Shown here: positions 51,998-64,000 of the stretch, piece by piece | Position numbering within the stretch: the stretch's first letter is position 1 | How the letters are laid out: each line of letters begins with the position of its first letter | Source: Mantamonas sphyraenae | Taxonomy: Eukaryota; CRuMs; Mantamonadidae | NCBI GenBank assembly: GCA_026936335.1 | Contig: JAPMXV010000004.1 | Location: 1 to 64,000 of the forward strand | Direction: 5' to 3' | DNA length: 64,000 nucleotides | Program-made: the position numbers and the translations under genes | The notes under the pieces: generated by a model | Database searches by the model: none | The model's input: the letters and a program-made list of their open reading frames with translations, nothing else | What the model was told of the DNA's origin: nothing

Positions 51998-53839
51998 TCA
52001 CCCTTCCTCCTCACCACTGCTGCTGCTACTGCTGCTACTGCTGCTTCCTGCTGTCTCACTCTCCCCTTGCTCCATCGTAGTCGTCGTCGTCGTTGTGGTC
52101 GTCGTCGTGGTGGTCGACCATGACGAGGTGTCATCCCCATCCTCGGGGGTGTTTCCCATCCCCCTCTCCAGGTCCTCACTGTCAATGCTGCTCACACTCT
52201 CTGTGCGCACACTGCCCACAGAGATCTGGTTGACCATCAGATTCGCACTGCTGCCTCCCACGCGTCCATACATGGCTTCCTGTGCCTTTTTGATGGCCTC
52301 TGTGATGGCATCCACCCATTCCTCCTTCTCCTCTGCCGTCGACGTGTACAGCACAAACGTACCACTCGTCGACATGATCTGAAACTGGTTGGTGCGTTTG
52401 CCCTCGTCCGGGATGTCGCTGATTCGTGCTGCCTGCAGGTTGATCTCCCCCTTGTACTCGTACAGGTCCCCAAACGTCGCCTTGCTCGCATACACCAGCA
52501 GGTCGGAAAACAGGAAGAACGTGCGCAGCTTGTCCGCTCCCCGCTTGGACGAACTCGGCTTCTTGTACAGCTTGCCTTCCTTGAGAAACTTCCGCGACGG
52601 CGAGATCAGAGCCTGGAACCGCTTGCCTGTCAGACGCCCCTGCAGTTCCACAATGCTTTGCATGTTCTCTGCGTCTCGTTTGCTCTCGTTGATGTTCTTG
52701 GCTACAGCCACCACCGCTTCCAGGGCTCGTTCCAGATCCGCCAGATCCCCGTGATCCTCCTCCGTGTGCTTCACCAGATCCCGCAGCAGCATTTCGTACC
52801 GTGGCACTCGTTGCACAGGGGTAATCAGGAACGCAGCCAGATCCCTTCCGGCCAGCGATGGGATGTTCTTCACAGAAGCAATGTAGTTCACGTACTCCGG
52901 GTCCTTCTCGCACACCTTTAGCTGCTTCATCGCGTTGTCAAAGTTGTTGATGTACTGTGTGTACATCTTCAGGTAGGGTGACTGCACATGCATCGTACTG
53001 GGTGTCAGCATACAGTACGTCTCTCCTGCCGTCCTGCCTTTGCCCCACAACGTCCCTCTCCCTACCATTTCCACAAACACCTTGCCCACAAACGGGTCCT
53101 CCTTCTCATACTCTTTCTCCAGCGACTGCAGCAGTGTCTTGTTAAAGTCGTAGATCAGTTCGATGTTTGTGAAAATCGCCTGCACGTGCTCAGGCGTGAA
53201 CTTTTTCATCACCGTGCCCGCCCGGTACTTGATCGGCTGATAGAAAATCTGTGTGCGATGTGTGTGTATGTATGCGTGTATGCGTGTGTGTGACCATGGT
53301 AAGCACCCTTCCCATCTCTAAACCGTGCCGTGGCGTGGGCCCTCACATGGCCGCCTCCATTTCCCAACCTCCCTTCCTTCCTTTCGTCCTTCTCACACCG
53401 TCTCCCCGTCCTCCCCACCCCTCCCCAACCCCTCCCCACCCCGCCTCCCGCTTACCTTGGTCATCACCTTGAGTCCATCCACATATGTCTTTTCCGTGGA
53501 CATGATCTCCCCCACCACCTGCTTGCGATGGGCCTGTCGCTTCTCCTGCTTGCGTTTTGCCTTGGCCTCCTCGTCCTCCTCTTCCTCACCCACCCTCTTG
53601 TCCTTCCCACTGCTCTCCTGTGTTGGCGTCTGTGTCTGTGTCTGTGTCTGTGTCTCCTGCTCCTCTTGTGCCTCCTGCACCTCTTCAGGCCCTTCCTGTG
53701 TTTGTTGCTCTTCCTGCTCTTCTTCCACAATCTCTTTTACATTCTCCTCTTCCACCTGCTCTTCCTCCTCTTTCGCCTCTTCCATCTTGGGTGTGGGCGT
53801 ACTCGACGGTGGTAGCTCCCATGGGTTGCGTCTGGACAT
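51998..53839 (-). CDS. DH-PH Rho guanine-nucleotide exchange factor
   Basis: Exons 53456-53839, 53066-53248 and 51998-52981 encode 516 residues; both introns are phase 0. After an acidic N-terminus with a (TQ)n run, the DH domain starts HRKQVVGEIMSTEKTYVDGL and continues IFYQPIKYRAGTVMKKFTPE, VQAIFTNIELIYDFNKTLLQ, and DLAAFLITPVQRVPRYEMLL, the conserved Rho-binding helix. A PH domain follows (FLKEGKLYKKPSSSKRG; FFLFSDLLVYASKAT; EEWVDAITEAIKKAQ). It should activate a Rho-family GTPase, possibly at a membrane. The C-tail has Thr and Ser runs from GTC/GCT repeats (52019-52110). The exact RhoGEF subfamily is not assignable. Confidence 0.9.
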
Positions 53840-53888
53840 GTCGAACGAGTTTGGAGGCAGCAGCGCAGCGACGAAATCCTTCAGTCCT

Positions 53889-56800
53889 TCATTGGCCCCC
53901 CACACACTCCATCACCACATCCACACACCTCGGATCGACCCCCCATGCCACCAACTGCACCTGTTGTGCCCACGCATCCCCCTCTTCCTCGTCCTCCATG
54001 GCCTCCAGCGCAGCATGCACTCGATCCGGTGTGGGCAGACCGTGCATCCGCAGCATGGCGACAAACCGCCCTGTGCCCTCGCCTGGCAATTCCCATCCTC
54101 GATAGTACGCCTTCAATGCCTCCTTGTCTCTCGTGCTCACTTGCACCTGGGCCTCCACACGCTGCAGCACACTCTCCAAAAACGTGCTCTGCACCAGCGG
54201 TTCTGCCGTGAATGCCTGCTGCTGCATCTCTACCTCCTTGCCATTGCCTTGGTTTCGTCCTGGCCTTCGCGACGGATGTACGTGACGGTAGTACGCATGC
54301 AACAGCAAAAGGTTGGCCAGCTGTTGGCTGTCTTCCATCGCACTGCTGCCCACACGCTGTTCCATCTCTTGTACCATGTGTTGCAATTGCAGGTATGTCT
54401 GGAGAATGCCTGCCTTCTCCCGTGCCAGACACTCGTACAACACTGCCGTCATAAATGCACCCTCCTTTCGTGACGCCGCTCGCTCTGCACGCATTCCTTG
54501 CGGCATCTGCAGCTCCGCCTCGTACTGTGCCTCTTCCTCCTCTGCAGCCGCCCCTTCAGCCTCTGTCCACATGCCTCCGTCGTCGCAAAAGTGCCGTGCA
54601 AACGCAAGCACGTTTGCATCGTCCGAGAACGCAGCCACAAACTCGTCCTTGCGACGGCGTGCCTGTGCCCCTCCTCCTGCGCCAAACCGTTGCTTGGGAA
54701 ACGATCGCGACAGCAGAGAGCGTGATCCATGTGCATCCTGTTCGTAGGACAAGTAGCCTGTCTTGCGCTTGACATAGATCACAGGACGCTCCTGAAGTGC
54801 AGCTGCATGCTGCGGATTGTCCATGCTCAGGCTGCACGGCCAGTACCGAGCACTGTCGACGGCAATGCGACGCACATGCGCAAATTCGGGCAACAAACAC
54901 GGAGCCACACGTTCCACACGTGGACCCTGACCAGGCAGACTGTCTGGCGTCTCCAACTCGATCTCCAGCGGCATAAACACAGGCTGCATCGTGTCCACGT
55001 CACGTACCTCCACACACCGTTGCTCCAGTGCCATCACATACAGGTGCCGTAACGCCTGCATGTGGTACTGGCCGTCGTGGACGCTCATGGGGAACTGCGG
55101 GTACAACGAACACACCAACGCCGCGATTGCGTGTCACTCGTGCCCAGAGTGTACCTGCCTGCACCCACAAACAACAGTCCGAGTGCCATGTGCAGACACA
55201 TGTGCTCACCATAGTTGCGTTCTCCCGCAGGCGCCACCAGGTAGCGTCGGATCCACCGCATCACCGTCACGTTGCCCGTGCCTGCCATGACCATGGCCAG
55301 GGACAACAGACACACGTGGATGATGGCCCTCGATGTCGGCACCTTGCCGTACTCCCGCTCCAACTGCTCCACCAGCCCCAACAGTACATCAAAGGCATCC
55401 TGGTGCCCCGAACCAGCATAACGAAGACCGATGGCAAAGCAAGCCCCTGCCACCGCATTGTCCTGCACCCTCTGCACATGCTCCACATCAATCTCTGCAC
55501 GCAGCAGCTCCGCAGGCTCCATGTCACCACACCGTTCCAGAGTGCTGCGCACCACGGCAGGAACCTGACTGACCACCCACTCTGTGCTTGCCTCGATCCC
55601 CTGCCACAGGATCAGGTTGCGTGCCAACACACGCAGCAACACAACGTCCGGTCGCACGTAGTCCAGCAGGAACAGCGTGTTGGGCAACTCCACCATGGCC
55701 GCCATGGCCGACGACTCGCTGCGCAGGTACATCAGCCCCAACGCAAGGATGGCACCGGGTGCAGTCACGTCCACGTTGACGTTGGGTCCCTCACGCACAC
55801 GCGAACACTTGTGTGTGTTCGCGGTTGAGTCTGCCACATCCGCCACATCTGCCATCATCTCCATACTGCGAGCAATCGTTGCGCCTCCACTGCTGCCCGA
55901 TGCCACCGCCTCGCCCATGTCCTGTCCACCCAGAATGTACTTGCGCAGCCTGTCTTCCACCTTGAGATCGCCCAGACTGGAGGCCACCGTGCCTCCCTTG
56001 GCCAAAGTAACCCACCCCAAGGCCATCCCTGCCGCCAGTGCCTGCGATTCCCTGTCTTGTTCCTTGTCTGTGCTCGGACGCTTGCCAATCTCCCCAAGCA
56101 GCACCTCGGTCACACGATGGTGTGCACTGCCCTGGTACAGGAGGCCCACCCCCATCACAGCTGCACTCTGCACCAGAAACGGCACATCCAGGTCCACCGT
56201 CGTCGGCGGCAGCAGCGTGGGCACGTGGATGCACAGCATCTTGCTCACCGCAGTGTTCATCGTGCCACGGTACGCTGCTGCCATGCCCAACAACACACCC
56301 ACGTTGGTCACCTGGTCGCTTGCCTTGAGGTAATCAAAGATGTCTGTCAGTGCAAGCTCCTTCAAGTGTCCCAGCAAGCCCAGGGCCATCACCACTCCTG
56401 CGTGGCTGTTGCTCGGACTATCTGGTTTGTTGTACACAATCCATGTGCGTGTGATCCGGTTGTTGCCAGGGGCCAATCGCAATCCTGTTGCCACGCCATT
56501 GTGGAACTCTGCCCATGCTGTCTGGCCCTCTGCCCACTGTGCCTCGTCCAGACGGATGCGCGCGTGATTGCCCGGCAGGATGCCACTAAAGTCCATCTCG
56601 GGCACAGCCAGTGCTTCTGTAAGTGGCGCCGTTGCCGTGGCAAACGTCAGCATGCCACGTCCCACACTCGATGCCATCTTGCGCACTGCAATTTCGGCCA
56701 ATCGCGTCTGCTGCTGTTTGATCAGGTCGCCATCGTTGACTTCGGGGCCCAGCGACGCACGCAGAAGCACAGCACGCGTCACATCCATCAAACGTTGCAC

Positions 56801-59800
56801 CTCCTCCACGCGCCGATCCCTGCTGAACCGCATGCGCACCCACTCCTGTGGCAGCTCACACCCGGTCACTGTGTCTCCCTGGCCTTCGCCTCCTCGTCCG
56901 CTGGACCCTCCATTCGCCCCACTGCCACCACCACCACCTCCAGCCACAGCTGCACTCGAGGGTCCGTCTCCATCGCCTCCATCCTCTGGGCCACGATGGC
57001 TGCCTGCTCGCCCATGTGTGGTGTCGTGCGTCGATGTCAATCCAATGATGGCCGACAGGGTGCTGTGTGTCGCATCCTGCCCACCCTGTGCCGTGCCTTG
57101 CAGATGCAACCCGGATGAGGACGACGAGCCCGACGAGTGTCCACTCCATCCGTGCTGAGTCTGCGTCGTCGTCTTTGTGCTGCCCTTGCCACCACCTCGT
57201 GTGACGTCGTCCATGTCTGCCTCTCCGTCCTTGCGGAACTGCAGTGCCAAGTCCTCGCGTCCAATCATGGTGTATGTGGCTGCTGGCCATGTGTCCAGCG
57301 GATCGCGTCTGCACGTGCTCATGGCCTCCTTCAAGGGCATGGCCACGCCCAGGGGAAGACACTCCACGTCCTCCAGGGTGAACTGTTCCACATACATGGC
57401 ATTCACCACCCTGTGTGCATGGCTGTGCAACAACACTTCGCTGCCCGACGCCATGCCCCGTCCTCCCGCCCCCAGCATCAGCGTCGTATTGCCCATCAGC
57501 ATGGACACAAGCCCGGACGACGACGCAGACAATGACATCGACGATGACGACGTCGCTCGGTGGCCATTGCCACCTTGGGTTGTCTCGGGCGACATGAAAC
57601 TGACTGGGCTTGTGATGCCCACGCCACCTGTGGTTTCGTCACCCTTGCTAGTGCTGCTGTTGTTGTTGTTTCCTCCCTCCAATGTATCCTCAATGGGTGC
57701 AAACATGTGCACCGGCGTCTTGCTGCTGCTGCGTGACGTCGCACGTGTGTCGTCGTGGCTGTTGGCAGACGTTCCTGACGCGTCAGCAATCATCACATCT
57801 GCCAGCTCGCCAAAGCTTGTGCTGTGCGGCAGATACGAATCGCCGCTGTGGTTGGCCCCAACGGCCATTAGGGCGGCTGCAGGCGTGGAGCTGCGTGACA
57901 TGGATCGGTTGGCTGCATAGTGGCTGGTGGCCACATCCACACCGGCCGCTTCGTTGTCCGACAGCACATCGAAGAAGAGACACACCTTGCGTGTGAGCTG
58001 GCAAGGGAGACCGGCCGTGGTGACGTACTTGGAGGAACCGGCATCCAGGGTGGCTGCTGCGCTGCCGCTCGGGTTGCGAAACCATTGGGCGTCGCTGACC
58101 AGAGGGAAGCTGTGGGTTGCCCCACGCATGCGGGTGACCATCCAGCCATATACGTCGGGAGGGGGCATGATGAGACCCGATTCGTGCACGTGGTACACTG
58201 CCTGTTCTTCCTGGGCCTGTTGTGCGTGCGCACTGAGCCCCATGCCGGCAAACACCTCGCTCTCCTCGCTGTACAGTCGTGCATGGTCTCGCACGTAATG
58301 GTCCAGATAGGCCACAGCCACATCGCCCACTTGGTGGGCCATGCACACCAGTAGGCGTGCGAGCTTGGCCTGTTGCGGACGAAGCAGCATGTTCAGCTTC
58401 TGGTTTTCGTACAACAGGTGCAACGCAGTCATCACCTCTGCATGGCGTGTCTCCAATTCCGACATCTGTGTGGAATGCATCAGTGTCGTCATGGTGTCCT
58501 CGTCGAGCAGAGTCTCCCACTCGCCTTGCGTCGTGTCTCGTGGCTCCAGTACAGCCTGCAAGCTGGGCATACTTGCCATGGATGCGTGGTACTCACTGCC
58601 CAGCAACTGTGCCCATGCATCGCCATCCTCATTGTCGTTGCTTGGGCCAGTTGCATGTGCCGCGCCACCGATGGCACGCATGATCTGTGCAAACACAAGC
58701 CATTCGCGTTCAGCCAACAGTGTGTGTGCGTGGCTGGTGCGACCCAGGCTCATGTCCCGTGCACAGCATACCACCGTGCTGGCAATGTTCATGAGCGTGT
58801 GTGCAGACACGACATAGCCGAGCACATCCAAACACTGCTGCACCAGCGACGACGTCACGGCACACGGAATGCTGCAGCGCACCTCGTGCCCGCTGTTCAG
58901 GTAGAGTGTCAGCCTGTTGGACACAGCTTGGGACAGCGCCACCACCCCGACGGTGTCTGCATCCAGCACAATCGGTTGCCACTCCTCTTTGTCTTTGTGT
59001 TGCTGCGACGTCCCATGCCCCTCCTTCTCCTGCGCGCCTGCTCCACCTTGGGTCTCTGTGGCATCCTGCCCATCAACACTGGCCACGCTGTTCATGCTCA
59101 TGTCCAGACCACTGTCGCTCTGGTCCATGTCCATGCCTGAGCTCTGATCCATGTCGCTGCTGCTCTGGTCCATGTCGCTGTTGCTGACTGCACTCGTGTC
59201 CATGTCACTGTTGCCGTCTGTGTCATCGTTCTGCACTTGCACACCAGAAACGTCCACCACCACCGCATCCTCTTGCCCCGTGCCAGCCTTGGTTTTGAAC
59301 AGCCCTGCTGCTGCTTCCAGCTCGTCTTGAGGCACAGTGCATGTGGCAAACGGACTGTTGCCCACATGCAAGCGCATGTCACCGCGTGTGCCGAGCACCA
59401 ACAGATCCAAGGGGTTTGTCTGCCACGCTTGCTGCTCCGCCACACGCGGACGCGTTGCCTGAACCGCCACAGCATCCGCCACATCGTCCAACACAAAGCA
59501 CACACGCATGGGCTCGTCAACCGACAGATTGATGGCCACCAGTCGCTGTGTGTCTGCATACACCATGCACAGCAGCGGTTCGTTGTTGCAATCGTGTGTC
59601 ACAAACACCTTGCTCACGCACACCTCGCTCTCCTCGCTCCACTGCAACTCCATATACACCTCTGGGTCAATGGCTCCATGGTCGTCTTCCCCCAGTGTCT
59701 CGTTCAGAGTGTCGCTACTGCCTGTGCTGTTCATCGTAACGCTCCCACTCATGTCCCCAGCTGACGACACACTCAGGCCCGTCTCCTCCTCGCCTCCATC

Positions 59801-60961
59801 GTCTGTGCGGCCACCATTCCCAGCTCCGCCTCCCTGTGTTGCCTCCTGCGTCTCTAGAAAGGTACGTCGGAAGCTGCGTCGCTGATATGCATCGTTGCTC
59901 CTGCGAAGCAGCCAGACGGCGTGCAGACACCGAGCGGTGTCGTAGGTCATCAGAAACGGAAACACGGGTGAAGAGAAACACACCTGCAGGTGTGGGTTGC
60001 TCACAAACCCGCTCAGGGTCTCTTGCGCGGGGATGGCAGGCACTGCGTCTGCGTGCACGCGTGCAAACGATGCCGTAGAGGCATCCAGGCTGTCCACTTG
60101 CTCGCCTGCACTCAAGTCCAACAGAGGACGCTCTGGGTCGGCAAAAAGAAACTCAAAGTAGCTGAGGGGCTTGACCTCGTCCAGTGGATGGGCCAGGCTG
60201 AACAGCAGTGGCAGACTGTCGCCGACTGCTGCTCTCTCCTCCCCACCACCCTCGTTGTCATTGTCGTGGCTGCTACGATGTCGTTCCAACAGAAGCCCTC
60301 GCGGCAGCACGTGCATGGCCGCCATCTTGCAAGGGAAGGGCACGGTGAACATCGCCCCGCTGTTTGTGTACACACTCAGGCTCTGTGCATGGAGAACACA
60401 CAGAGACAATCCGGCCCATTCGTGGCTGCGCAGGGTCGCTGCTGATGGCATTGTTGCACTGCTGCTGTTGTGGTGGTGGGATGCACTGCGTTGCTGAGAG
60501 TCGTGCCGTCCTGCCTCACTTGCGGTCGTAGAGTTGACCCCCCCTCCTCCTCCACGCCTCTGGGTCCCCATACTGCTCCCTTCACCTTCATGCTGGTCCA
60601 GCGAGGCATCCAGAAACGACGAGTACAAGGTTTGCGGCTCCACAGAGCCGCCCGTGCGTTCCAACACCGCCTGTGGATCTGGCAACAGCTCAGCAGGCCC
60701 ATGTGACGACCCATTGTGTGTGGATGAACTCATGTTCCCTGCTGTGGTTTCTGTATGTTCTGCTGTGCCGCTGGTCAGCCCTGTGTCTTCGCTGAAGAAG
60801 CGAGTCCACCCTGCGTCCTGGATATCTGCTGCTGTGCTGTAGCTGGCCGTCACACGCTGTCCATGCATAACCACCACCCGTCTCTTTCCAATCACCAACT
60901 CTTGGTCATAGCTCCCTCCCTCCTGCGACGCGTACAACACCCGCCGCGAATTTGGCGCCAT
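53889..60961 (-). CDS. ANAPC1: Anaphase-promoting complex subunit 1, with apparent frameshift
   Basis: About 2357 residues in a nearly intronless frame. The N-terminal beta-propeller region has SYDQELVIGKRRVVVMHGQR; a middle part has LRDLETLPFGIALP-like VEQFTLEDVECLPLGVAMPL. The PC-repeat domain includes WAEFHNGVATGLRLAPGNNR, GVLLGMAAAYRGTMNTAVSK and GVGLLYQGSAHHRVTEVLLG. The end has CSLYPQFPMSVHDGQYHMQA then LRHLYVMALE. ANAPC1 scaffolds the APC/C ubiquitin ligase that drives mitotic exit. At 55130-55133 the frame must shift by one base: GRYTLGTSD reads on one side and AIAALVCSLYPQFP, homologous to the following segment, on the other, with no intron signals. A start at 60961 is provisional. 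Homology (HRTLELALLGFEQ) extends upstream to an acceptor at 61059-61061, so a first exon probably lies in 61062-61244. Confidence 0.88.
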
Positions 60962-61244
60962 CTTGCCCAGGCCCTGGCTGCCCTGTGCCTGTTCAAAGCC
61001 CAACAGCGCCAATTCAAGCGTACGATGTGGGCCCTGTATCAGCTCACTCGATGCTTGCCTGTATGCGTGCGTGTGTGCGTGTGTGCATGTGTGTGAGGCC
61101 CTGTCAGCCGTGATCCTGATTCGAGCGCACCAATTCCAGACGGCTCTCGCTTGGGATGCAGGAACAACGGGCGTTGAAGGGAAGACGGAGGTGGACGGGC
61201 GCACATGGGCATCATGTCACATACATTCTGTGTTTGGCAGTTTG

Positions 61245-62259
61245 CTACTCGTTGCGTTGGAGGGCTTTTCGCAGGGCGTCCGTGCGCTCCAAGGCGTGGT
61301 CCATACACTGTTCAAACACATCCTTGGTGAAGCCCACTCCTCCTGGTTTGTACACACCACACAGCTTGCCCTGCTCATTGAACACCACAGATAGGCGAGT
61401 GTCCAGCAGCAGTTCCTCTTCGTTGGTTGGGTCCGCAAGCAAGACGCCGTCAAACATGCCAAAGGAGGCGGCCAGTGGCACGTACGCAAGCTCCAGTGAC
61501 CGACATGCCTCTTCTCGCCTGTCTGCCACAACTTCCCCTGTGTCCTTGAGTTGGATGCTTGGCAGGCGCACTGGGTGGGTGAGTGAGTGAGTGAGTGTCT
61601 GTGTCAGTGATGGTGGTGGGGTGCACGGACCAGTGTCCTCCACACACGCTGGCAAGGGGGACATTACCATCCAACAAGGCAGCCATCAATGCCAGCAACG
61701 CAGCGTCGTTGACATTGCCATCATGGTCAATACAAACGAGGTCCACGTGGAGGACCCAAACAAGCCCACTGGCCTCGTCCACAAGCTGAGTCTTGTCCAA
61801 GGCCCCCGATGCGTCCACAATGTCCTGCAGGAACTCAGTCACCGTGTCTGCTTCCTCAGATGGCTTGCCAATGCGGAAGCGTGACGAACACAAGGGTGAC
61901 AGGGTGGTGGATACCACTGTGTGTGGGGGCAGGGAGAGAGGGAGCGGGTGGTGAGTGAGTGTGCAGGCAAGCTGTGCCACGCTCCTCCTTTCCCATGGCT
62001 TACCAACAAATCCGTGGACATTCTCATCGTCCAATGGCTTGGCCACCTCTGCTTTGATGCCTGCCACAATGGTTGTGTTGCCCACCTTGGCCAAGGCACT
62101 GCCGTCGCTGGAGGAGACCACGCCTGTGCTGACCACCGAGTCTCGAAACTTGAGCAGGGCCCTACCGTCTGCACGCACCTCCTTCTCCACAAATGCCTTG
62201 TGGTATGACTTGGGATGCACCTTGCGGAACACCTCCTCGGCATCTCGTTCCGACGACAT
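61245..62259 (-). CDS. EXOSC8: Exosome complex component RRP43
   Basis: Exons 62004-62259, 61668-61916 and 61245-61570 encode 276 residues, the same length as human EXOSC8. The RNase PH-like fold is clear: FVEKEVRADGRALLKFRDSV, SSSDGSALAKVGNTTIVAGI, LSPLCSSRFRIGKPSEEADT, LVWVLHVDLVCIDHDGNVND and GKLCGVYKPGGVGFTKDVFE. It is a structural, non-catalytic subunit of the six-membered ring of the RNA exosome, which channels RNA to Rrp44 for 3'-5' decay in nucleus and cytoplasm. Introns are 87 and 97 nt. The divergent SMIM13-like gene starts 64 bp away. Confidence 0.95.
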
Positions 62260-62323
62260 CGATGGGGGGGTGTGTGTCGTTGGCGTTGGTCGTGCACGCT
62301 GTCCCACACAAGCCAATTGCCCC
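62260..62323. promoter_or_regulatory. Short bidirectional promoter region
   Basis: 64 bp between the EXOSC8 start (62259, minus) and the SMIM13-like start (62324, plus), including a G-run on the plus strand at 62263-62270. A shared promoter is inferred from layout. Confidence 0.3.
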
Positions 62324-62805
62324 ATGTCTGTGCAGGATGTGATGCAGCTGAGTCTGGCCTTGGTGGGCAGTGTCCTCCTGGTCGCTCTTTTGGGCTTCCT
62401 GGGTGAGTTGACCCCACTCGGTGGACCCACCGACAGAGCACGCGGGGAAAGCCCTCTCTTGCGTCACGATGAACAGATCAAACACCCTGCGCACACACGT
62501 ACACTCCCCACACATTCCTCACACCCTCACACGCATTTGTATGCACGCGCACATGCGACCGTGTCTCTCCACACATGATCGCATTCCACTGGCTGTGTTG
62601 GGCCTCTGTGCCGCACTCTGTGTGTTTCCCCGTGGTCCATTCCTCCGGCCTACACACAGGATGGTATGTTCTCTGGAACCTGTACCTGTCCCAAATCGAC
62701 CCACTGCGCGAACTCATTGGCCTCAAACCGCTCAAGAAGAAGATGTACAAAGACGAGGCGGATATGCACGAGCAAACGGGGGGCGGGAAGAAGAAAACCA
62801 CTTGA
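62324..62805 (+). CDS. SMIM13: SMIM13-like small integral membrane protein
   Basis: Exons 62324-62402 and 62660-62805 (257-nt intron, donor GTGAGT, acceptor CACACAG) encode only 74 residues. One membrane span (QLSLALVGSVLLVALLGFLG) is followed directly by WYVLWNLYLSQIDPLRELIG, which matches the GWYFVWHLFLSKFKFLRELVG core of SMIM13. The tail is basic then polar (KKKMYKDEADMHEQ). The join completes the Gly-Trp of the core, which supports the splice. The function of SMIM13 is unknown. A single-pass protein with the C-terminus in the cytosol is expected. It converges on SF3A2, with 34 bp between stops. Confidence 0.8.
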
Positions 62806-62839
62806 TTCCCACCATTCCATCATTGTTTGTGTGTGTGTG

Positions 62840-63782
62840 TCAATCCCGTTGAACACGGGGCAGCATGTGTTTTGCCGAAGAGGAGGCAGATGAGGAGGAG
62901 GAGGAGGAGGAGGAGGAGGGGGCCATGGGATTGGCAAACGCGGTGAGTGCCTGTGCGCTGGCCTGCTCTCTGTCCTGTTGGCCTCCGAGCTGGCCATGAC
63001 TTGCCAGCTTGGGCTTCGTTGACCCACCCTGCTGTTTGTCACCCTTGTTGCGTACTTTGAAGTGCATGCGAAGGGTAAACACCTTTCGCTCCTTGTCCCA
63101 CGAGGTGTGGAACTTGCCCCGTGTCTTGTCCACCTCCATGTTGGGGATGCGGAATGCCACCGTTGTGTATGGCGGTCCTGCAAACAACAGGTACTGATAC
63201 TTGGGGTCGGGTCGGTCTACACGCTGTTCAAACGCACTCATGAAGCGGTGGCGCGGTTGGAAGCCACGGTTGATCTCGGGAAAGTCCACCTCGAAGATCA
63301 GCGACTTTTGTCCCGACGTCTTGTCCACCTGTTTGGTCACACGGTATCCTGGTGTGCCAATGGTGTGTACCTTTTCCCTGCGTGTGCGTTGGGCCACTCT
63401 GAAGGGTGTTGGTGTCGTTTTGTGGTGTCAGTCGCCCGCCCGTGTCTGGTTCTCTTCTCCTCCCCCTCTCACTCTCTCCCTGTGTGTGTTTCTGTGTGTG
63501 GTTGAATGGCCGCAACCATAAAACATACGGGGCTGCTTCTGTCTCTCGCTCCTTGGCTTCACGAAGAGCTGTGTGGGATCAATAGGAACAGGGTCAGCCT
63601 TCCGGGACGGCGTTGCACCGCACACACGTTGTACACCATCCCACCACCCTACCTCGTCGCTTCAGTCCCTCTTGATGCCTCCTTCCCTGTGTGTGTGCCA
63701 GATAGGAAGCCTCGTTTGTGTGCAGAGTGAGGCACAGCTTGCACTCGTAGCTTCCGTAGTTGTTGCGCATAAAATACGGGTC
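62840..63782 (-). CDS. SF3A2: Splicing factor 3A subunit 2 (5' end missing)
   Basis: Three exons are visible: 63653-63782, 63529-63568 and 62840-63398, giving 242 residues from DPYFMRNNYGSYECKLCLTL onward. The matrin-type zinc finger (CKLC..H....H, ending AHTQGRRH) and the following helix RRALREAKERETEAAP match SF3A2/Prp11, as do GTPGYRVTKQVDKTSGQKSL and FPEINRGFQPRHRFMSAFEQ. SF3A2 is part of the U2 snRNP SF3a complex and helps stabilise branch-site recognition. The proline-rich C-tail of animal SF3A2 is replaced by a short Ser-run tail. The first exon(s), coding about 45 residues (RERLRQLALETI-type sequence), are not recognised in 63786-64000 and probably lie beyond the window. Confidence 0.9.
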
Positions 63783-64000
63783 CTGTGGATGGGGATGTGC
63801 CCATGTAAGTCTCCATCCACGCTCTGTATGCTACACAGCTGCACATGCACCGGACACTGAGCATGGTCCATTCGTCTGGACCGCAACGGCGATGGTGTCA
63901 AGTCGCATGGGCGCGCTTTCCGTTGCTTTCCACGCGTCCCACAACCACCCACACTCCCTCACACCCAACCCATGGTCGCCCCGTGCATATGTACCACTCC
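63783..64000. other. Right-edge sequence, probably SF3A2 5' intron/leader
   Basis: 218 bp upstream of the first recognised SF3A2 exon. The CAG acceptor at 63783-63785 shows an intron leads into it. I could not find an exon with the expected SF3A2 N-terminal sequence here, so this is either intron or non-coding flank cut by the window edge. Confidence 0.35.

Overview
The window is the left end of a nuclear chromosome of a unicellular eukaryote. It opens with about 240 bp of (CCCTAA)n telomere repeat in C-strand orientation, so base 1 is at or next to the chromosome tip. Everything after that is very compact, GC-rich, intron-poor eukaryotic coding sequence: about 33 protein genes in 64 kb, on both strands. 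Gaps are mostly 8-135 bp and introns mostly 60-260 nt with GT-AG ends. I saw no transposon, rRNA, tRNA or CRISPR array. The proteins include metazoan/protist-type machinery (Integrator, WASH complex, PA28-gamma, UCH37, spastin, EAPP-, TMEM243- and SMIM13-like proteins) and an FSIP1-like protein of cilia and flagella. This suggests a flagellated protist on the animal/fungal/amoebozoan side of the tree; the lineage is an inference and I cannot name the species.

Layout. 1-238 telomere; 239-877 subtelomeric spacer. 878-10228 is an accessory-looking subtelomeric zone: a lineage-specific protein with an A-B-A-B duplication, two leucine-rich-repeat proteins with ankyrin-like tails, a YeeE/TsuA-type sulfur transporter and an EAPP homologue. 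From 10273 onward the genes are conserved housekeeping genes: TMEM243-like, M19 dipeptidase, a PH-like/coiled-coil protein, PSME3, mS23, INTS1, SLC43-like, UCHL5, YIF1, FSIP1-like, a PWWP protein, SLC35A-like, WASHC4, CRNKL1, a Sel1-repeat protein, spastin, PMS2, DDX42, CTU2, a FabZ-like hotdog protein, a TBC RabGAP, SRPK, an unrecognised two-exon gene, a DH-PH RhoGEF, ANAPC1, EXOSC8, SMIM13-like and SF3A2 (cut by the right edge).

Functional themes. Pre-mRNA processing is well represented (CRNKL1, DDX42, SF3A2, SRPK, INTS1), with RNA decay and tRNA modification (EXOSC8, CTU2), proteasome and ubiquitin control (PSME3, UCHL5, ANAPC1), membrane traffic (YIF1, WASHC4, TBC, spastin, SLC35A) and mismatch repair (PMS2). 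These are unrelated pathways packed side by side, not operons. Many pairs are head-to-head with 7-135 bp between start codons, so shared bidirectional promoters are probable. One tail-to-tail pair overlaps by 52 bp of coding sequence.

Exon joins were worked out by hand. In every multi-exon gene the reading frame closes exactly, and family homology supports the joins in most. Three conserved genes (EAPP, SLC43-like, ANAPC1) each need a one-base frame change to read through. Assembly indels are the simplest explanation, and these are flagged.
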